From NCBI GenBank assembly GCA_016271365.2, contig CM028136.1, positions 468,842,001-468,906,000 of the forward strand: a stretch of DNA of 64,000 bases. Direction: 5' to 3'. Shown here piece after piece: positions 1-10,492 of this stretch (position 1 is the first letter of the stretch; every line of letters starts with the position of its first letter). A model generated the notes under the pieces. That model did not search any database and was not told where the DNA came from. It worked only from the letters and a program-made list of their open reading frames with translations. This DNA is from Neoceratodus forsteri (lineage: Eukaryota > Chordata > Ceratodontiformes > Ceratodontidae). The translations under genes and the position numbers were made by a program.

Positions 1-309
1 TAATCTAGTTGATAAATAATATCACTTGAGAAATCAAAAGCTGCAAGATCAGTTAGTTTTTTATTTAAAGATTCAACCATCTCAGTAGGGTCAGTTACCA
101 TAGAATCTCTAAATATCATTTTTGTATAGAACTTTGGGATTTTGGATTACTTAATGTCTTACTGTTACACCAAAACACTTAGGTTCAGCCCAGCAGTCAT
201 CAAATTACTTTTTGTATAATTTAATCTTAGTGGATATAATCAAGTACTTACAGGCATTTCTTCTTCTGTGATACAAAAAAAATGGTGTAGGTGCTGTAGT
301 GGTCCTTTT
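1..309. other. unassigned flank
   Basis: AT-rich sequence outside the left arm of the Penelope inverted pair. I see no reading frame, tandem repeat or terminal motif that can be assigned. Confidence 0.5.
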
Positions 310-391
310 AAGAACAGATCCAGAAACAAATGATTTGATACCATTTATTAGGTCAACATGGATGTTATAGGAAAGAACAAAGTGCTCTAGC

Positions 392-418
392 TTTCAAACC
401 TACCCGGTCCTTCTTCAG
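392..418 (-). ncRNA. hammerhead-like core motif at PLE copy 1 terminus
   Basis: On the minus strand CTGAAGA is followed after 16 nt by GAAAG. This is the order of the two conserved blocks of a hammerhead ribozyme (CUGANGA ... GAAA). PLEs are known to carry hammerhead motifs in their terminal repeats. Stem II is poorly paired here, so catalytic activity is doubtful. Confidence 0.4.
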
Positions 419-1062
419 AAGCTTTATGGCAGTTATTTTGAAAATCCGATACTATTAACACCAGATTATGTTGAAAAAACAGAAATAATTCTCATTGGTT
501 TAACATATACGTTTAAAACACAACAGAAGATTACATCAGAGAAGCTAATTAACACCAGTATGCTTTTAACTGAGGAGCCTCAGAAAGGCAAAGGTTATCA
601 AGAATTCCCAACAACCAGAGAGCTCTTCTCACATAAATTTTAAAATTTCTCAGTATGCTAAGAAAGCATTCTAGTGATTAAAAAAAAAACCTTGGGATAG
701 CATTCTCTCTAATACATGTAAGATGAGGATACAGCTTGCATTCCAAGTGTCTTGGTGTAATAAAGAACAGATAATGAGAGACAAAATCCTGAAATTAGGT
801 ATAACTGCAAGTTGAAAAACAGCCCCAAATTAAACATATACATACAGTATATACATGATGCATGATAGTATCACTTGTAAATGTAAGTGCCAAATAAAAA
901 TACTTGTCAAGGACCCCCAAGAAAATGAGACAATGAGCCTGATAAGTGCAGATTTCAACACGGAGTCAGAGTATAACAAAAATGCACAGAATCAGTCTAA
1001 GGAATCTAAATGAAAACTTCCAAGGATGAAATCCTCCAGGGCACCCTCCTTTTTTTTCCTTT

Positions 1063-1101
1063 TCTCTCCCTCTCTCTCTCTCTCCCTCTCTCTCTCTCCT
1101 T
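1063..1101. repeat. CT-rich microsatellite in PLE copy 1
   Basis: (CT)n/(CTCC)n tract. Its counterpart is the GA tract near 4266-4290 in copy 2. Confidence 0.75.
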
Positions 1102-1384
1102 GGGAAAGATACTGTAACTAGTAGGAATGAGATATACTGTATGTACAAGAGTCATAATACAGCATCATTCACACCAATATTAATCGTTACCCAAAGGAAT
1201 TACACCTTTTATGAACCCCCAAGTAAATGAAATATGCATCTTAATATAAGCAGATTTAAAAATGTGACGGTGTGTAATCCAACCACTGACAACTAGTAGA
1301 AGGAAGTAAATGTACATTATATGTGAAAACTAAGTGTCCTAGCCACATAACAATTATCCCATGCCACACTCCCCCCACACAGAC

Positions 1385-1655
1385 ATGTGTACATACACCA
1401 CACCACACCACACACACACACACATACACCCTGCACACCCCACACAACCACAACACACAACAAATATAACAAACACAACCCACACATACCACAACACACC
1501 ACACTGCGCACACACAAACAAAACACACAGACACACCATACCCACAACACACAAAAACACAACACATGCAAAACACACACAAACACACACATACATACAT
1601 CAATACACACACACACACACACACTCACACACACTCACCAAAGTGTTAAGGTGAG
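1385..1655. repeat. CA-rich microsatellite-like tract in the PLE 3' region
   Basis: Long imperfect (CA)n sequence with ACAC and CATACA variants. It has an inverted partner at 3728-3964 in the other PLE copy, so it belongs to the element and was not acquired separately. It produces spurious Cys/Val-rich or His/Thr-rich open frames on both strands. Confidence 0.85.
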
Positions 1656-1753
1656 AAATCAACATGTAGATAACCATAAACTTACAAAATCAAAGGCCCG
1701 CTGAAGAACTAAAGTATTTATGTCCATCTTTTAAAATAAAGGTGCATGTAAAT

Positions 1754-2335
1754 TTAAGTGGAATAATGTGTCATATAACCAACATCAATATTCAATCCAT
1801 CTGCCACCATATGGAGAAGTAAAATAAGTCTAATTTCAGAAGTCTGTCTCTGTTGTGTACCGTTGAAATGTCCTTTTAAGACCATCACAGACATATCTGA
1901 GATTGAGTGGCCATCCTGGGAGAAGTGCTGGGCTACTGGTTTCTCAGTCTTCTTGTGATTAATAGAATGTCTGTGTGAATTCATTCTAGTGCAGAGTTGT
2001 TGGCTTGTCTCCCCCACATAACCTGTGAGAGGACATTTCTTGCATTGGATAAAATAGACCACATTACTTGATGCACATATATAATTCCCCTGTATCCTGA
2101 ATAGTCTGTTTTGTGATGTAACCACACAGTCTGAAGTGGGAATGAGGTTACATGTCTTACATGTGCATTGATGACAGGGTCGTGTACCATATGATGTCAT
2201 AGTATTCACTTCCAGTTCAAGTTGATTCCTAATAATCAGGTTGGCTAAATTAGGTGGTTGTTTAAAAGATAGTAGTGGTAGTTCTTGAAAAATACAATTA
2301 AGGGTTTCATCCTCACTGATTATTGGATGGCGATC
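1754..2335 (-). pseudogene. Penelope-like GIY-YIG endonuclease domain, copy 1
   Basis: This encodes the C-terminal part of a PLE polyprotein. The linker motif HPIISEDETL is read first (2335 downward), followed by a Cys-rich zinc-binding stretch (CHQCTCKTC). The GIY-YIG endonuclease follows: VVYFIQCKKC stands for the GIY strand, YVGET for the YIG strand, then an Arg in TRMNSHR and a Glu in SEIRLI near the end. In PLEs this nuclease nicks target DNA to prime reverse transcription. The frame is open from about 2209 to the stop at 1754. The reverse transcriptase domain is missing, so this copy cannot be autonomous. Compared with copy 2, this copy keeps an extra Cys in the zinc stretch. Confidence 0.82.
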
Positions 2336-2338
2336 CCC

Positions 2339-2452
2339 AACTACTGCAATATAAGGAACGGATGACTACCAAGAGAATACCCTTAGTAGTCACATACCAT
2401 CCTGACCTTGAACTTCTATGTAAGATTGTTAAGGATCTCCATCCAATAATTT
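2339..2452 (+). pseudogene. Penelope-like RT/linker fragment
   Basis: A short coding piece with the motif RIPLVVTYHPDLELL followed by IVKDLHPII. This is the stretch between the reverse transcriptase and the GIY-YIG domain in PLE proteins. It is cut at HPII by the SINE and resumes at 3037 with HPIISEDE. The join is visible because the target duplication repeats the codons for HPII. Confidence 0.7.
2439..2451. repeat. target-site duplication, left copy
   Basis: ccatccaataatt, repeated exactly at 3037-3049. It flanks the 585-bp SINE-like insert. Confidence 0.75.
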
Positions 2453-3036
2453 TTTTTTTTTTGCTCCTCTGCTCCCCTGGCCAGCTCTTCCTTCAGGCCT
2501 CCTAGGTCCTTCCTGTCTGTCCGCCATCCCCACCACCTACCCTTACCTCAGATCACAACCCCCTGGAGGTAGCCCGGCATTTCCCTTCACCGGGTGGGTC
2601 CCCCTCCTCTGAGAGGGAAGGCACCGGTGGGGCTTGTCCAGCACACTGCTGCAATCAGCTCCAGGTGTTGCTGAGGCGGGAGGTCATGAGACCTTGGCGG
2701 CAGGGGGGAGCCAGAGACCATCATCTGGCTTAGCTAGGGAGCTGTTTCCTCAGTTTTCTCCCCTTGGAGAGTGACATACCACCTGACGTCTAGGCGAACG
2801 CCGACATCCGTCACTCCCCCAGTAGTTAGAGCCCTGACACCCTGCTATGCTCCCGGCCTCTGCCAGGGGCCAGCAGGTGCCCGGCTTGCATCCCCCCTCC
2901 CCCCTGGAGAAGGTGAGCTGTCTACAGATGCTCCAACCTTCTCCCCTGGCCGGCTCTCCGATGACCCGAGTCCATTCCCGAACCTGGGTCGCCGGTGTTG
3001 CAAGCGGAAATCCAACCGCTGTGCCGGCAAGCCGGC
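2452..3036 (-). mobile_element. tRNA-derived SINE-like retroposon (585 bp)
   Basis: The insert is flanked by the 13-bp direct repeat ccatccaataatt (2439-2451 and 3037-3049). It has a poly-T run at its plus-strand left end (2451-2462), that is, a poly-A tail on the minus strand. The minus-strand 5' end begins with a tRNA-like head: an A-box-like GGCACAGCGGTTGG, then about 35 nt later a B-box-like GGTTCGGGAAT. The body is GC-rich and lacks a credible gene. The head gives a Pol III promoter, and the tail and duplication indicate LINE-driven insertion. At 585 bp it is long for a SINE, so a chimeric or dimeric structure is possible. Confidence 0.7.
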
Positions 3037-3049
3037 CCATCCAATAATT
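3037..3049. repeat. target-site duplication, right copy
   Basis: Second copy of ccatccaataatt, on the head side of the SINE-like insert. Confidence 0.75.
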
Positions 3050-3613
3050 AGTGAGGATGAAACCCTTAATTGAATTTTTCAAGAACTACTACTACTATCT
3101 TTTAAACAACCACCTAATTTAGCCAACCTGATTATTAGGAGTCAACTTGAATCGGAACAGAATTCCATGACATCATAGTGTACATGACCCTGTCATCAAC
3201 GCACATGTAAGACATGTAACCTCATTTCCACTTCAGACTGTGTGGTTACATCACAAAACAGACTATTCAGGATACAGGGGAATTATATATGTGCATCAAG
3301 TAACATTGTCTATTTTATCCAATGCAAGAAATGTCCTCTCACAGGTTATGTGGGGGAGACAAGCCAACAGCTCTGCACTAGAATGAATTCACACAGACAT
3401 TCTATTAATCACAAGAAGACTGAGAAACCAGTAGCCCAGCACATCTCCCAGGATGGTCACTCAATCTCAGATATGTCTGTGATGGTCTTAAAAGCACATT
3501 TCAACAGCACACAACAGAGACAGGCTTCTGAAATTAGACTTATTTTACTTCTCAATGTGGTGGCAGATGGATTGAATATTGATGTTGGTTATATGACACA
3601 TTATTCCACTTAA
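3037..3613 (+). pseudogene. Penelope-like GIY-YIG endonuclease domain, copy 2
   Basis: Mirror copy of the domain at 1754-2335. It reads HPIISEDETLN, then hits stops in the linker and around the zinc stretch, then is open from 3242 to 3613. The GIY-equivalent VYFIQCKKC, YVGET, the Arg of TRMNSHR and the Glu of SEIRLI are all kept. One Cys of the zinc stretch is changed (CHQRTCKTC). The stops mean this copy is dead, although the nuclease core itself is still open. Confidence 0.8.
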
Positions 3614-3727
3614 ACTTACACAGACCTTTACTTTAAAAGATGGACATAAATACTTTAGTTCTTCAGCGAGCCTTTGATTTTGTAAGTTTATGGTTATCTA
3701 CATGTTGACTTCTCACCTTAACACTGT

Positions 3728-3964
3728 GGTGAGTGTGTGTGTGTGTGTGTGTGTGTATTGATGTATGTATGTATGTATGCGTGTGTTTGTGTGTGTTTTG
3801 CATGTGTTGTGTTTTTGTGTGTTGTGGGTATGGTGTGTGTGTGTGTTTTGTTTGTGTGTGCGCAGTGTGGTGTGGTATGTGTGGGATGTGTTTGTTATAT
3901 TTGTTGTATGTTGCGGTTGTGTGGGGTGAGCAGGGGTGTGTGTGTGTGTGTGTGTGTGTGGGGG
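3728..3964. repeat. TG-rich tract in PLE copy 2
   Basis: Imperfect (TG)n, the inverted partner of 1385-1655. It generates false Cys/Val-rich open frames. Confidence 0.85.
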
Positions 3965-4924
3965 GGTGTGGTGTTTGTACACACGCCTGTGGGGGGACCG
4001 TGGCATGGGACAATTGTTATGTGGCAAGGACACTTAGTTTTCACATATACTGTACATTTACTTCCTTCTACTAGTTGTCAGTGGTTGGATTACACACTGT
4101 CACATTTTTAAATCTGCTCATATTAAGATGCATATTTCATTTACTTGGGGGTTCATAAAGGTGTAATTCCTTAGGGTAATGATTCATATTGGTGTGAATG
4201 ATGCTGTATTATGACTCTTGTACATACAGTATATCTCATTCCTACTAGTTACAGTATCTTTCCCAAGGAGAGAGAGAGAGGGAGAGAAAAGGAAAAAAAG
4301 GAGGAGGCCCTGGCAGATTTCATCCTTGGAAGTTTTCATTTAGATTCCTTAGACTGATTCTGTGCATTTTTGTTATACACTGACTCTGTGTTGAAATCTG
4401 CACTTATCAGGCTCATTGTCTCATTTTCTTGGGGGTCCTTGACAAGTATTTTTATTTGGTACTTACACTTACAAGTGATACTATCATGCATCATGTATAT
4501 ATGTATATGTTTAATTTGGGGCTCCTTTTCAACTTGCAGTTATAATTAATTTCAGGATTTTGTCTCTCATTATCTGTTCTTTAATACACCAGGACACTTG
4601 GAATGTAAGTTGTAACCTCATCTTACATGTATTAGAGAGAATGCTATCCCAAGGTTTGTTTTTTATCACTAGAATGCTTTCTTAGCATACTGAGACATTT
4701 CAAAATTTATGTTTAAAGAACTCTCTGGTTGTTGAGAATTCTTGATAACCTTTGCCCTTCTGAGGCTCCTCAGTTAAAAGCATACTGGTGCTAATTAGCT
4801 TCTCTGACATAAACTTCTGTTATGTTTTAAATGTATATGTTAAACCAATGATAATTATTTCTGTGTTTTCAACATAATCTGGTGTTAAAAGTATGGGATT
4901 TTCAAAATAACTGCCATAAAGCTT

Positions 4925-4952
4925 CTGAAGAAGGACCAGGTAGGTTTGAAAA
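4925..4952 (+). ncRNA. hammerhead-like core motif at PLE copy 2 terminus
   Basis: CTGAAGA, a 16-nt stem II region, then GAAAA: the mirror image of the motif at 392-418. Its position at the element end is where PLE hammerheads are expected. Stem II pairing is weak. Confidence 0.4.
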
Positions 4953-5049
4953 CTAGAGCACTTTGTTCTTTTCTGTAACATCCATGTTGGTCCAATAAAA
5001 GGTATCAAATCATTTGTTTCTGGATCGGTTCTTCTATGATATTCAGACA

Positions 5050-5614
5050 GTGCAGCACTGGTTGAAGTCTTTTTATATTCCCACCAAGTTAATTTCTGTT
5101 CCTAATCATGTCCTTAATTTTTTGAAGTAAATCACCAGTTATTAGCACTCTGTAGTTGTTTCTTACTTAATGGAAAACATTTCTCCTGAGTAAGGAGAAG
5201 ATGAACATAATTCCAATGCACAATCAGCACTAAAGATGAGATATAAATAAGACCAATCAATTCCATTTATTTGCACTTGAACTACAGTTGGGCCAACACC
5301 CTCAAATGCCCTACATAGAATAGTGCAGGGAGGAACTCTAGTAGTTTGGAACATTAAAACACAATAAATTGGGAGATGATCACTGAGACCCTATCTACCT
5401 AATTTATAATAAAAAAACAGTCTAAAAGAGAATGGTTTCCACTAGGCAAATTGTGACATGTTGGAGATTTAAATAATTGGGTCAAATTATAGGTTTCAAG
5501 AAGAGTTTGACTATTTGCCCCTTTTTCCATTTGCCAATTTAAATTTACGTCCTCCTCCAATGACTAAATCATGACTCTTAAGGAATGGCTCCATGTAACT
5601 AAGGAAGTTAGAAA
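5050..5614 (-). pseudogene. LINE endonuclease fragment (second half), minus strand
   Basis: With stops, the minus strand reads DVNLNWQMEKGANSQTLLE and NLTQLFKSPT followed by SLLDCF. This is the GDFN...NLTQLIKSPT...SLLDW pattern in the back half of an APE-type LINE endonuclease. It continues the fragment at 6345-6752 after the interruption at about 5615-6373. The 3' part of this LINE, including reverse transcriptase, is absent. Confidence 0.55.
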
Positions 5615-5622
5615 AATCTTTT

Positions 5623-6373
5623 AACCCACCCACATGTGGATTACAAAGTGGGACCTCTACACTATGGAAAAGGGTCTTTGACTTACAGGTGGGTGATCAG
5701 CAATCAGGGACTGGGGAGGGACCACTACACTATTGAAAAGGACTTTTAAATTATGGCTGGGTGATCAGGGGCAGAGGTCGGACCACTACACTATGGAAAA
5801 GGGCCTTTAACTTATAGGTGGGTGATCGGGTGATTGGAGACTGGGGTGGGACTGCTACACTATGGAAAATATTTTTTTATATAAATAGGTGGGAATTCGT
5901 GCAATTAGAGACCAGGGTGGAACCACTACACTATGGCAAATATTTCTTTGTATTATTGGGTGGGTATTCATATGATCACGGACCGGGGTGGGATGACTAC
6001 ATTATGGAAACTAATTATTTTTAGTACCGTGTATGTGCTCAGAGGATCGGGGACTGGGGAGGGGACTGTAGTGTCTCCGCCAACCACTAGGGTTGCACAG
6101 ATTACTGCCAGGTTTTGTTCAGTGGTAATTTGCTCCACACAAGGACCTTCACAAAGGGCCTTGAGTAGACAAATCCTTTGTGAATGGGACTGCAGGGATA
6201 TGCAGGTCCCCAACCCCTTATTTGAATTGTGGCTGCCCTCACTAGTTTGCCTGAGCACAAACCCAGTTTGTGAGGGCAAACTGGGCTTTGTGAATACCAG
6301 CTATTCATAAACCCAGTTTTCCCTTGGGCAAACTGGGTTTGCACCCGGGCATAGCTTTTTGAATCCTGCCCAT
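5623..6373. mobile_element. insertion splitting the minus-strand LINE
   Basis: The segment separates two consecutive parts of one LINE endonuclease. Its flanks share aatctttt (5615-5622) and aatcttta (6374-6381), a possible 8-bp target duplication of the kind made by hAT transposases. The left part is the minisatellite at 5645-6065. The right part holds inverted copies of an aaactgggttt motif between 6240 and 6350. No convincing terminal inverted repeat is visible, so the class is uncertain. Confidence 0.45.
5645..6065. repeat. minisatellite, about 61-71 bp period, six units
   Basis: The anchor ctacactatgg recurs near 5657, 5725, 5786, 5855, 5926 and, degenerate, 5997. The spacings are therefore 68, 61, 69, 71 and 71 bp. 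Each unit also carries a gggtgatcag-like block and a gactggggtggg-like block. Later units diverge and become AT-rich in the middle. Confidence 0.85.
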
Positions 6374-6752
6374 AATCTTTAAAATATATGGCAACACCTC
6401 CACACTTTTTCTTTCCCAGTCTATCTAATCTGGCTACATTATAGCCAGGCATGGCATGAATTTCATCACATATACTTGGTTTTAACCAGGTCATTGAAAC
6501 CACAGTAAGGTCTAGTTGCTATTCAGCAACTAATGTTTCAAGTTCTGAAATTTTTGGGTAAAGACATCGGGCATTCAGATGCAAAATGTTTGGTCTATTA
6601 GACAAAAAAAACACAGAAGCAGATTCAGAATAAGGAGATATAGGCCCAGGATTAATCTCAATGCCTCCTACCAACAGTAATAGAAAAAATAGTACAAGCA
6701 GATACACTAATATTACAAGAAGACAATTGAAAGCAGAAGACACAGACATCAA
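6345..6752 (-). pseudogene. LINE ORF2 N-terminus with 2A-like motif, minus strand
   Basis: This starts with a hydrophobic leader rich in Leu and Val, then GGIEINPGP, which resembles the 2A ribosome-skipping motif. Next come LHLNARCLYPKISELE (first endonuclease strand) and TWLKP, where other LINEs have TETWL. GGVAIYFKD follows before the sequence is cut by the insertion. Two frames are needed to read it (6519-6752, then 6345-6503), so there is a frameshift or stop near 6510. The rest of the endonuclease is at 5050-5614. The family is a CR1/L2/Jockey-group LINE distinct from the one starting at 7040. Confidence 0.65.
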
Positions 6753-6759
6753 ACAAACT

Positions 6760-7039
6760 GTGTCAAAAACATCTCATTTCAGTTTTCTTTGCAAATAAGA
6801 CCAAGTAAGAAAGTTCATAGTTTAAATCAAAATCACCATTTTTAAAAGGGTCAAGAAAGAAAATAAATCATTGTGGCTATAAAAGCAGGTAAGGGAGATA
6901 ATTTGGAACAGTTGTTAAAGCTTTAAATGTACACAAAGGGGAACATAATGAGAGCACCAGGCCTGCATATGTAGATAAGCAAGGATATTATTAGGAGGAA
7001 CACAAGTCCTTTGTCCAAGTCTTTAAACCCCTTTTAAAA
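6760..7039. other. leader sequence between two divergent LINEs
   Basis: No open frame. It probably contains 5' leader sequence of the minus-strand LINE on the left and of the plus-strand LINE on the right. The boundary between them is not visible. Confidence 0.35.
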
Positions 7040-9981
7040 CATCTAATACTGCTGCTGTTGCTCCTCTCAGGCAACATTCACCCTAACCCCGGCCCACCAC
7101 AACTTGGCCACAAGGTTAACAGCAGTGCAGGGTCACTTTCCTTGGCAAGCATTAACATCTGCAGCCTCCTCTCCAAACTTGATACCCTCTCTGCCTGGGT
7201 TTCCCAGCACAATCCAGACATCCTATCAGTGCTGAAAACATGGCTGTCTCCCAAGATACCTGACTCCTCAATTGCAATTCCCGGATATGTAGTTTTCAGA
7301 CAGGACAGACTTGTCAAGAAAGGAGGAGGCTGTGCCCTCTACCTAAAAGAGTCCCTCATGGGTCATGTCATGCCCGTGCCCATCCCTGGAAATGACATCC
7401 AAATGCTTGCTGCCAAAGTACTTCTCGGAACTCATAACAAGATCCTGATTGCTGTCTCTGTCTATATACCACCCAAGTTGAGCAATCTGGGCTTTCACTC
7501 CCTCCTTGACTGTATCAACTCCTTGGATCAGAATACAGAAGTTATCCTACTTGGTGATTTCAACATCAACTAGCTGGCCTCCAGCTCGAATAGTTATAAG
7601 GATGCTCTAGCTGCTGCTAACTTGTCACAAATGGTCAAATCACCTACTAGAGTAAACTACAGAACAGGGACCTGTACACTTCTAGACTGGGTGCTAACTA
7701 ATCATCCAGAGCACATCTCCGAAGCAACAGTCCTCCCAAACTCCTTAAGTGATCATTCCCCTATCTTGTGTATCTGGACCAACAAATACACCAAAGTCCC
7801 TCCCAAAACTATTAACAGGAGAATGCTGACCCCCAGTCATCTTGAGTCACTTAAAACACTCCTTCGTGAACATGACTGGTCACCAATTGGTATAGTCCCT
7901 GAAGTAGACACAGCACTTGAATATTTTATCACCTGTTTCAAACTCAGCCTGCGATGTTCATGCTCCGTTCAAGAAGCGTAAGATCAAGGGTGTCAATAAC
8001 CCATGGATGACACTAGGCCTCCTTACACAAATGAAATCTCGAGACCAGCTCTGGTATCGTGCTAAGGCTACTGGCACCCAAACTGATATCCAGGCATACA
8101 AAACAGCAAGGAATGCATGTACCAGAGCAATCCACCATGAGAAGGCTAACTATTACAGGAACACCTTAGCCAGCACCTGGAATGATGGGAGTAAATTCTG
8201 GCATAACCTTGCTGAAGTAACTGGAAAGGATCCCAAAACAACACCCACAATGTTGAACATAGATGGTACCATCACTCTTGACCATGTAATCATTGCCAAA
8301 GCATTTAACACCACTTTTGCTGACCTTAGTCATGTGTTACCCCCTAACTTTTTTGATCCCACTACAGTCAGCCCAGCTCCTGTTAGTTCAGGTTTGCCAC
8401 CAGGGCACCTTCCTTTCCATTTCAAAGCAATCCCAGAAAGCCTAGCTAAAAAAAACATTCTTAAAGTGCTTTGAAAGTCTAGTGTCAGTGGTGATTCACT
8501 GGATATGAAACTTCTCACCCTCACCATTGACGGAGTCCTGCTCCCATTAACCAAAATCCTCAACCATTCTGTCATGCTCTCCCAGTTCCTCCAAAAGTGG
8601 AAACTGGCAGTGGTGACTCCAGTCCATAAAAGTGGTGACAAGACTGTCACGAACAACTACAGGCCTATATCCATCCTCCCCCCTCTATTCAAAGCCTTGG
8701 AACGGATAGTGGCTGATCAGCTCACAGAGTACCTTGTAAAATACAGCCTGCAATGTTCCCAGCAGCATGGCTTCTGCAAAAGGCACAGCACTACCACGGC
8801 ACTCCTCGAATTCACCACATATATCCATCATGCACTTGATCAGGGCCAGTTGGTCGGCGCCTCTTTTATTAACCTGACTAGTGCATTTGACACTGTCAAT
8901 CACTCCATTCTCCTCAAACAATTATCCCTCCTTGGTCTTTCACGTGAAACTACCCTCTGGTTTCAAAGCTACCTCAGTAACCGGACCCAACTGGTCAGGA
9001 TTGGTGAATTCCTCTTGTCATTGCTACCAATCCACTCTGGAGTACCCCAAAGTTCTATCCTGGATCCCTTGTTATTCAGCATATTCCTGAACAATCTCCC
9101 TGCCTCCTGCCATGACAGAATGTTACTGTATGCAGATGATGCAGTAATCTTCACTTGCCACACCGACCCCACCTCCTTTCAGTTTCAACTACAGAAAAGT
9201 TTCACAGAAGTGGAAGACTGGCTTTGCTCACATAAACTCATCCTTAACCACAAAAAAACCTAAAACAATGTTGTTCCATGGAACCCACAACAAGTGCAAG
9301 GACCATGAGCTGATAATTAACAACCACGAAGGTGTCGCTCTTGAGCAGGTGGATATGTTTAAATATCTGGGCCTGACCCTTGACTGCTTCCTCTCATATA
9401 CCAAACACATTGACAATATCGCTAAAACTGTGAACTCCCGTATAGGGCTACTATACAAGCATAAACATTGCCTAATGGCTGAAGCCTCGAACCTCGCTAT
9501 CCAGAGCTCTGTTATCTCAACTATTGACTATGGGCTTGTTATCTATGGATCTGCTACTGATACTGCACTCTGGCACATAGCTGCAGCCATTAATAAGGCA
9601 TGTAGACTCCTTATTTCAGCTGCCCACTTTTCTTACATGTGTGACATTTATGTGCAGGCTAACTGGCTCCAGCTATCCAGCAGGCTAAAGTACCAGACCT
9701 GCAACCTAGCTAAGAAGACATCACTGGGCCTTATGCCCCCTGGAGTACAATCAATATTGACCCCGCAGCATGTCCGCCGCCTAACTAGAAGATTGGACAG
9801 TCTAACCTTTACAATACCTCGCTGTCAGACCTCTCAAGCTCAGCATTCTTACCTTGTCAGAGCCTCCACTTGGTTCAACTTGCTACCTACAGAAATCTCC
9901 AACATCGCCACAATTGGTGCTTTTAAGAGTAAACTGCATCAACACCTCGTGGCTAGTGCCTTCTGTGATTGCTTCTTATGA
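7040..9981 (+). pseudogene. LINE C ORF2: endonuclease and reverse transcriptase
   Basis: The protein starts with a Leu-rich leader and NIHPNPGP (7073-7096). The APE-type endonuclease follows: SINICSL, KTWLSPKIP, GGGCALYLKE, SVYIPP, ILLGDFNIN, then LLDWVLTN and LSDHSPI. The reverse transcriptase spans about 8520-9260, with VTPVHKSGD, NYRPISILP, a degenerate FINLTSAFDTVNHSIL (normally FLDLSKAFD), GVPQSSILDPLLF and the catalytic LLYADDAVIF. The thumb and C-terminal domain run from 9268 to 9981 (MFKYLGLTLD near the start). Visible lesions are a TAG after FNIN (7573), a frameshift near 7920-7980, a TGA at 8472 and a break in the A-run at about 9255-9265. The catalytic YADD is intact. Confidence 0.85.
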
Positions 9982-10492
9982 TCCCCTCCAGGCATACTAC
10001 CCTCAAGCATCCCTCCTCACTGCCTCAGCTCCTTCTCCTCTCTTACCCCCCATTACTGGGTATAGGATAAATCTGTCTCCTTTTCTTTTTCATCCCCCCT
10101 TTCCTCCTCCCTTGCTGTTTCCCATCTACCGCATACCCAACACAATGCTCTCCCCAATTCTCCCCTCCTCCCTCTCTCTGTCTCCCATACCACCCCCTCA
10201 CCACCACTCTTCTTTCTCTTTTCCCACTAACCCACTCCTAACAAAGCTTCACTGAGCTGCCTATGACTTGTACTGTATAACTAACTCGCAACACAATTCC
10301 TTGACAATGTCTTTGGCTGCTATTATTGCAACCTTATTTGTCTTTTTTTTTTGTAAGTTCCATTGTAATGATCATGTTATGTTTGTACATTATTGTCCTT
10401 ATTGCCTTGACGTAGAACCTTTGTAAAAGAGCCCTCGGCTCAAAGGTGTCATCCGAAATACACATAATTAAAAAAATAAATAAATAAACAAG
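9982..10492 (+). other. LINE C 3' untranslated region and tail
   Basis: A C/T-rich block runs to about 10260. It is followed by AT-rich sequence, the family-specific 3' signature at about 10409-10445 and the terminal aaaaaaataaataaataaa. Confidence 0.75.

Larger units (their letters stand above)
310..2338 (-). mobile_element. Penelope-like element, copy 1 (left arm)
   Basis: A 5'-truncated Penelope-like retroelement lying on the minus strand. Its coding end is near 2338 and its 3' end near 310. The whole segment is repeated in inverted orientation at about 3037-5034, including the GIY-YIG coding region, a CA/TG-rich stretch, a CT/GA stretch and a terminal block at 392-418 that resembles a hammerhead core. 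Copy 1 stops abruptly inside the linker between reverse transcriptase and endonuclease, where copy 2 begins in the opposite direction. PLEs are known for 5' truncation and inverted or tandem copies, so this arrangement fits the family. Confidence 0.8.
2339..5034 (+). mobile_element. Penelope-like element, copy 2 (right arm), interrupted by a SINE
   Basis: The plus-strand PLE copy starts at about 2339, directly abutting copy 1 head to head. It reads RIPLVVTYHPDLELL through HPII, where a SINE interrupts it (2452-3036). It then resumes with the linker and GIY-YIG region and runs to the 3' terminus near 5034. It extends about 100 bp further 5' than copy 1. The element matches copy 1 over some 2 kb with scattered substitutions and small indels. 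Confidence 0.8.
7040..10492 (+). mobile_element. LINE C, nearly complete (2A-like N-terminus family)
   Basis: A LINE of about 3.45 kb with a single ORF2-like gene, a pyrimidine-rich 3' untranslated region (10000-10260) and an A/AAAT-rich end (10470-10492). The 3' untranslated region carries acctttgtaaaagagcc and ctcggctcaaaggt. The same 3' signature recurs at 37.98-38.05 kb inside the provirus, which shows that the family was active after the provirus landed. There is no separate ORF1. Confidence 0.8.

Noticed and set aside
1256..1704. Several 80-122-codon open frames on both strands rich in Cys/Val or His/Thr
   Set aside because: They are translations of the CA/TG-rich tract, overlap in all frames and are mirrored at 3663-4111.
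2750..3082. Overlapping open frames of 60-110 codons on both strands
   Set aside because: They lie within the GC-rich SINE body, have no domain and depend on composition.
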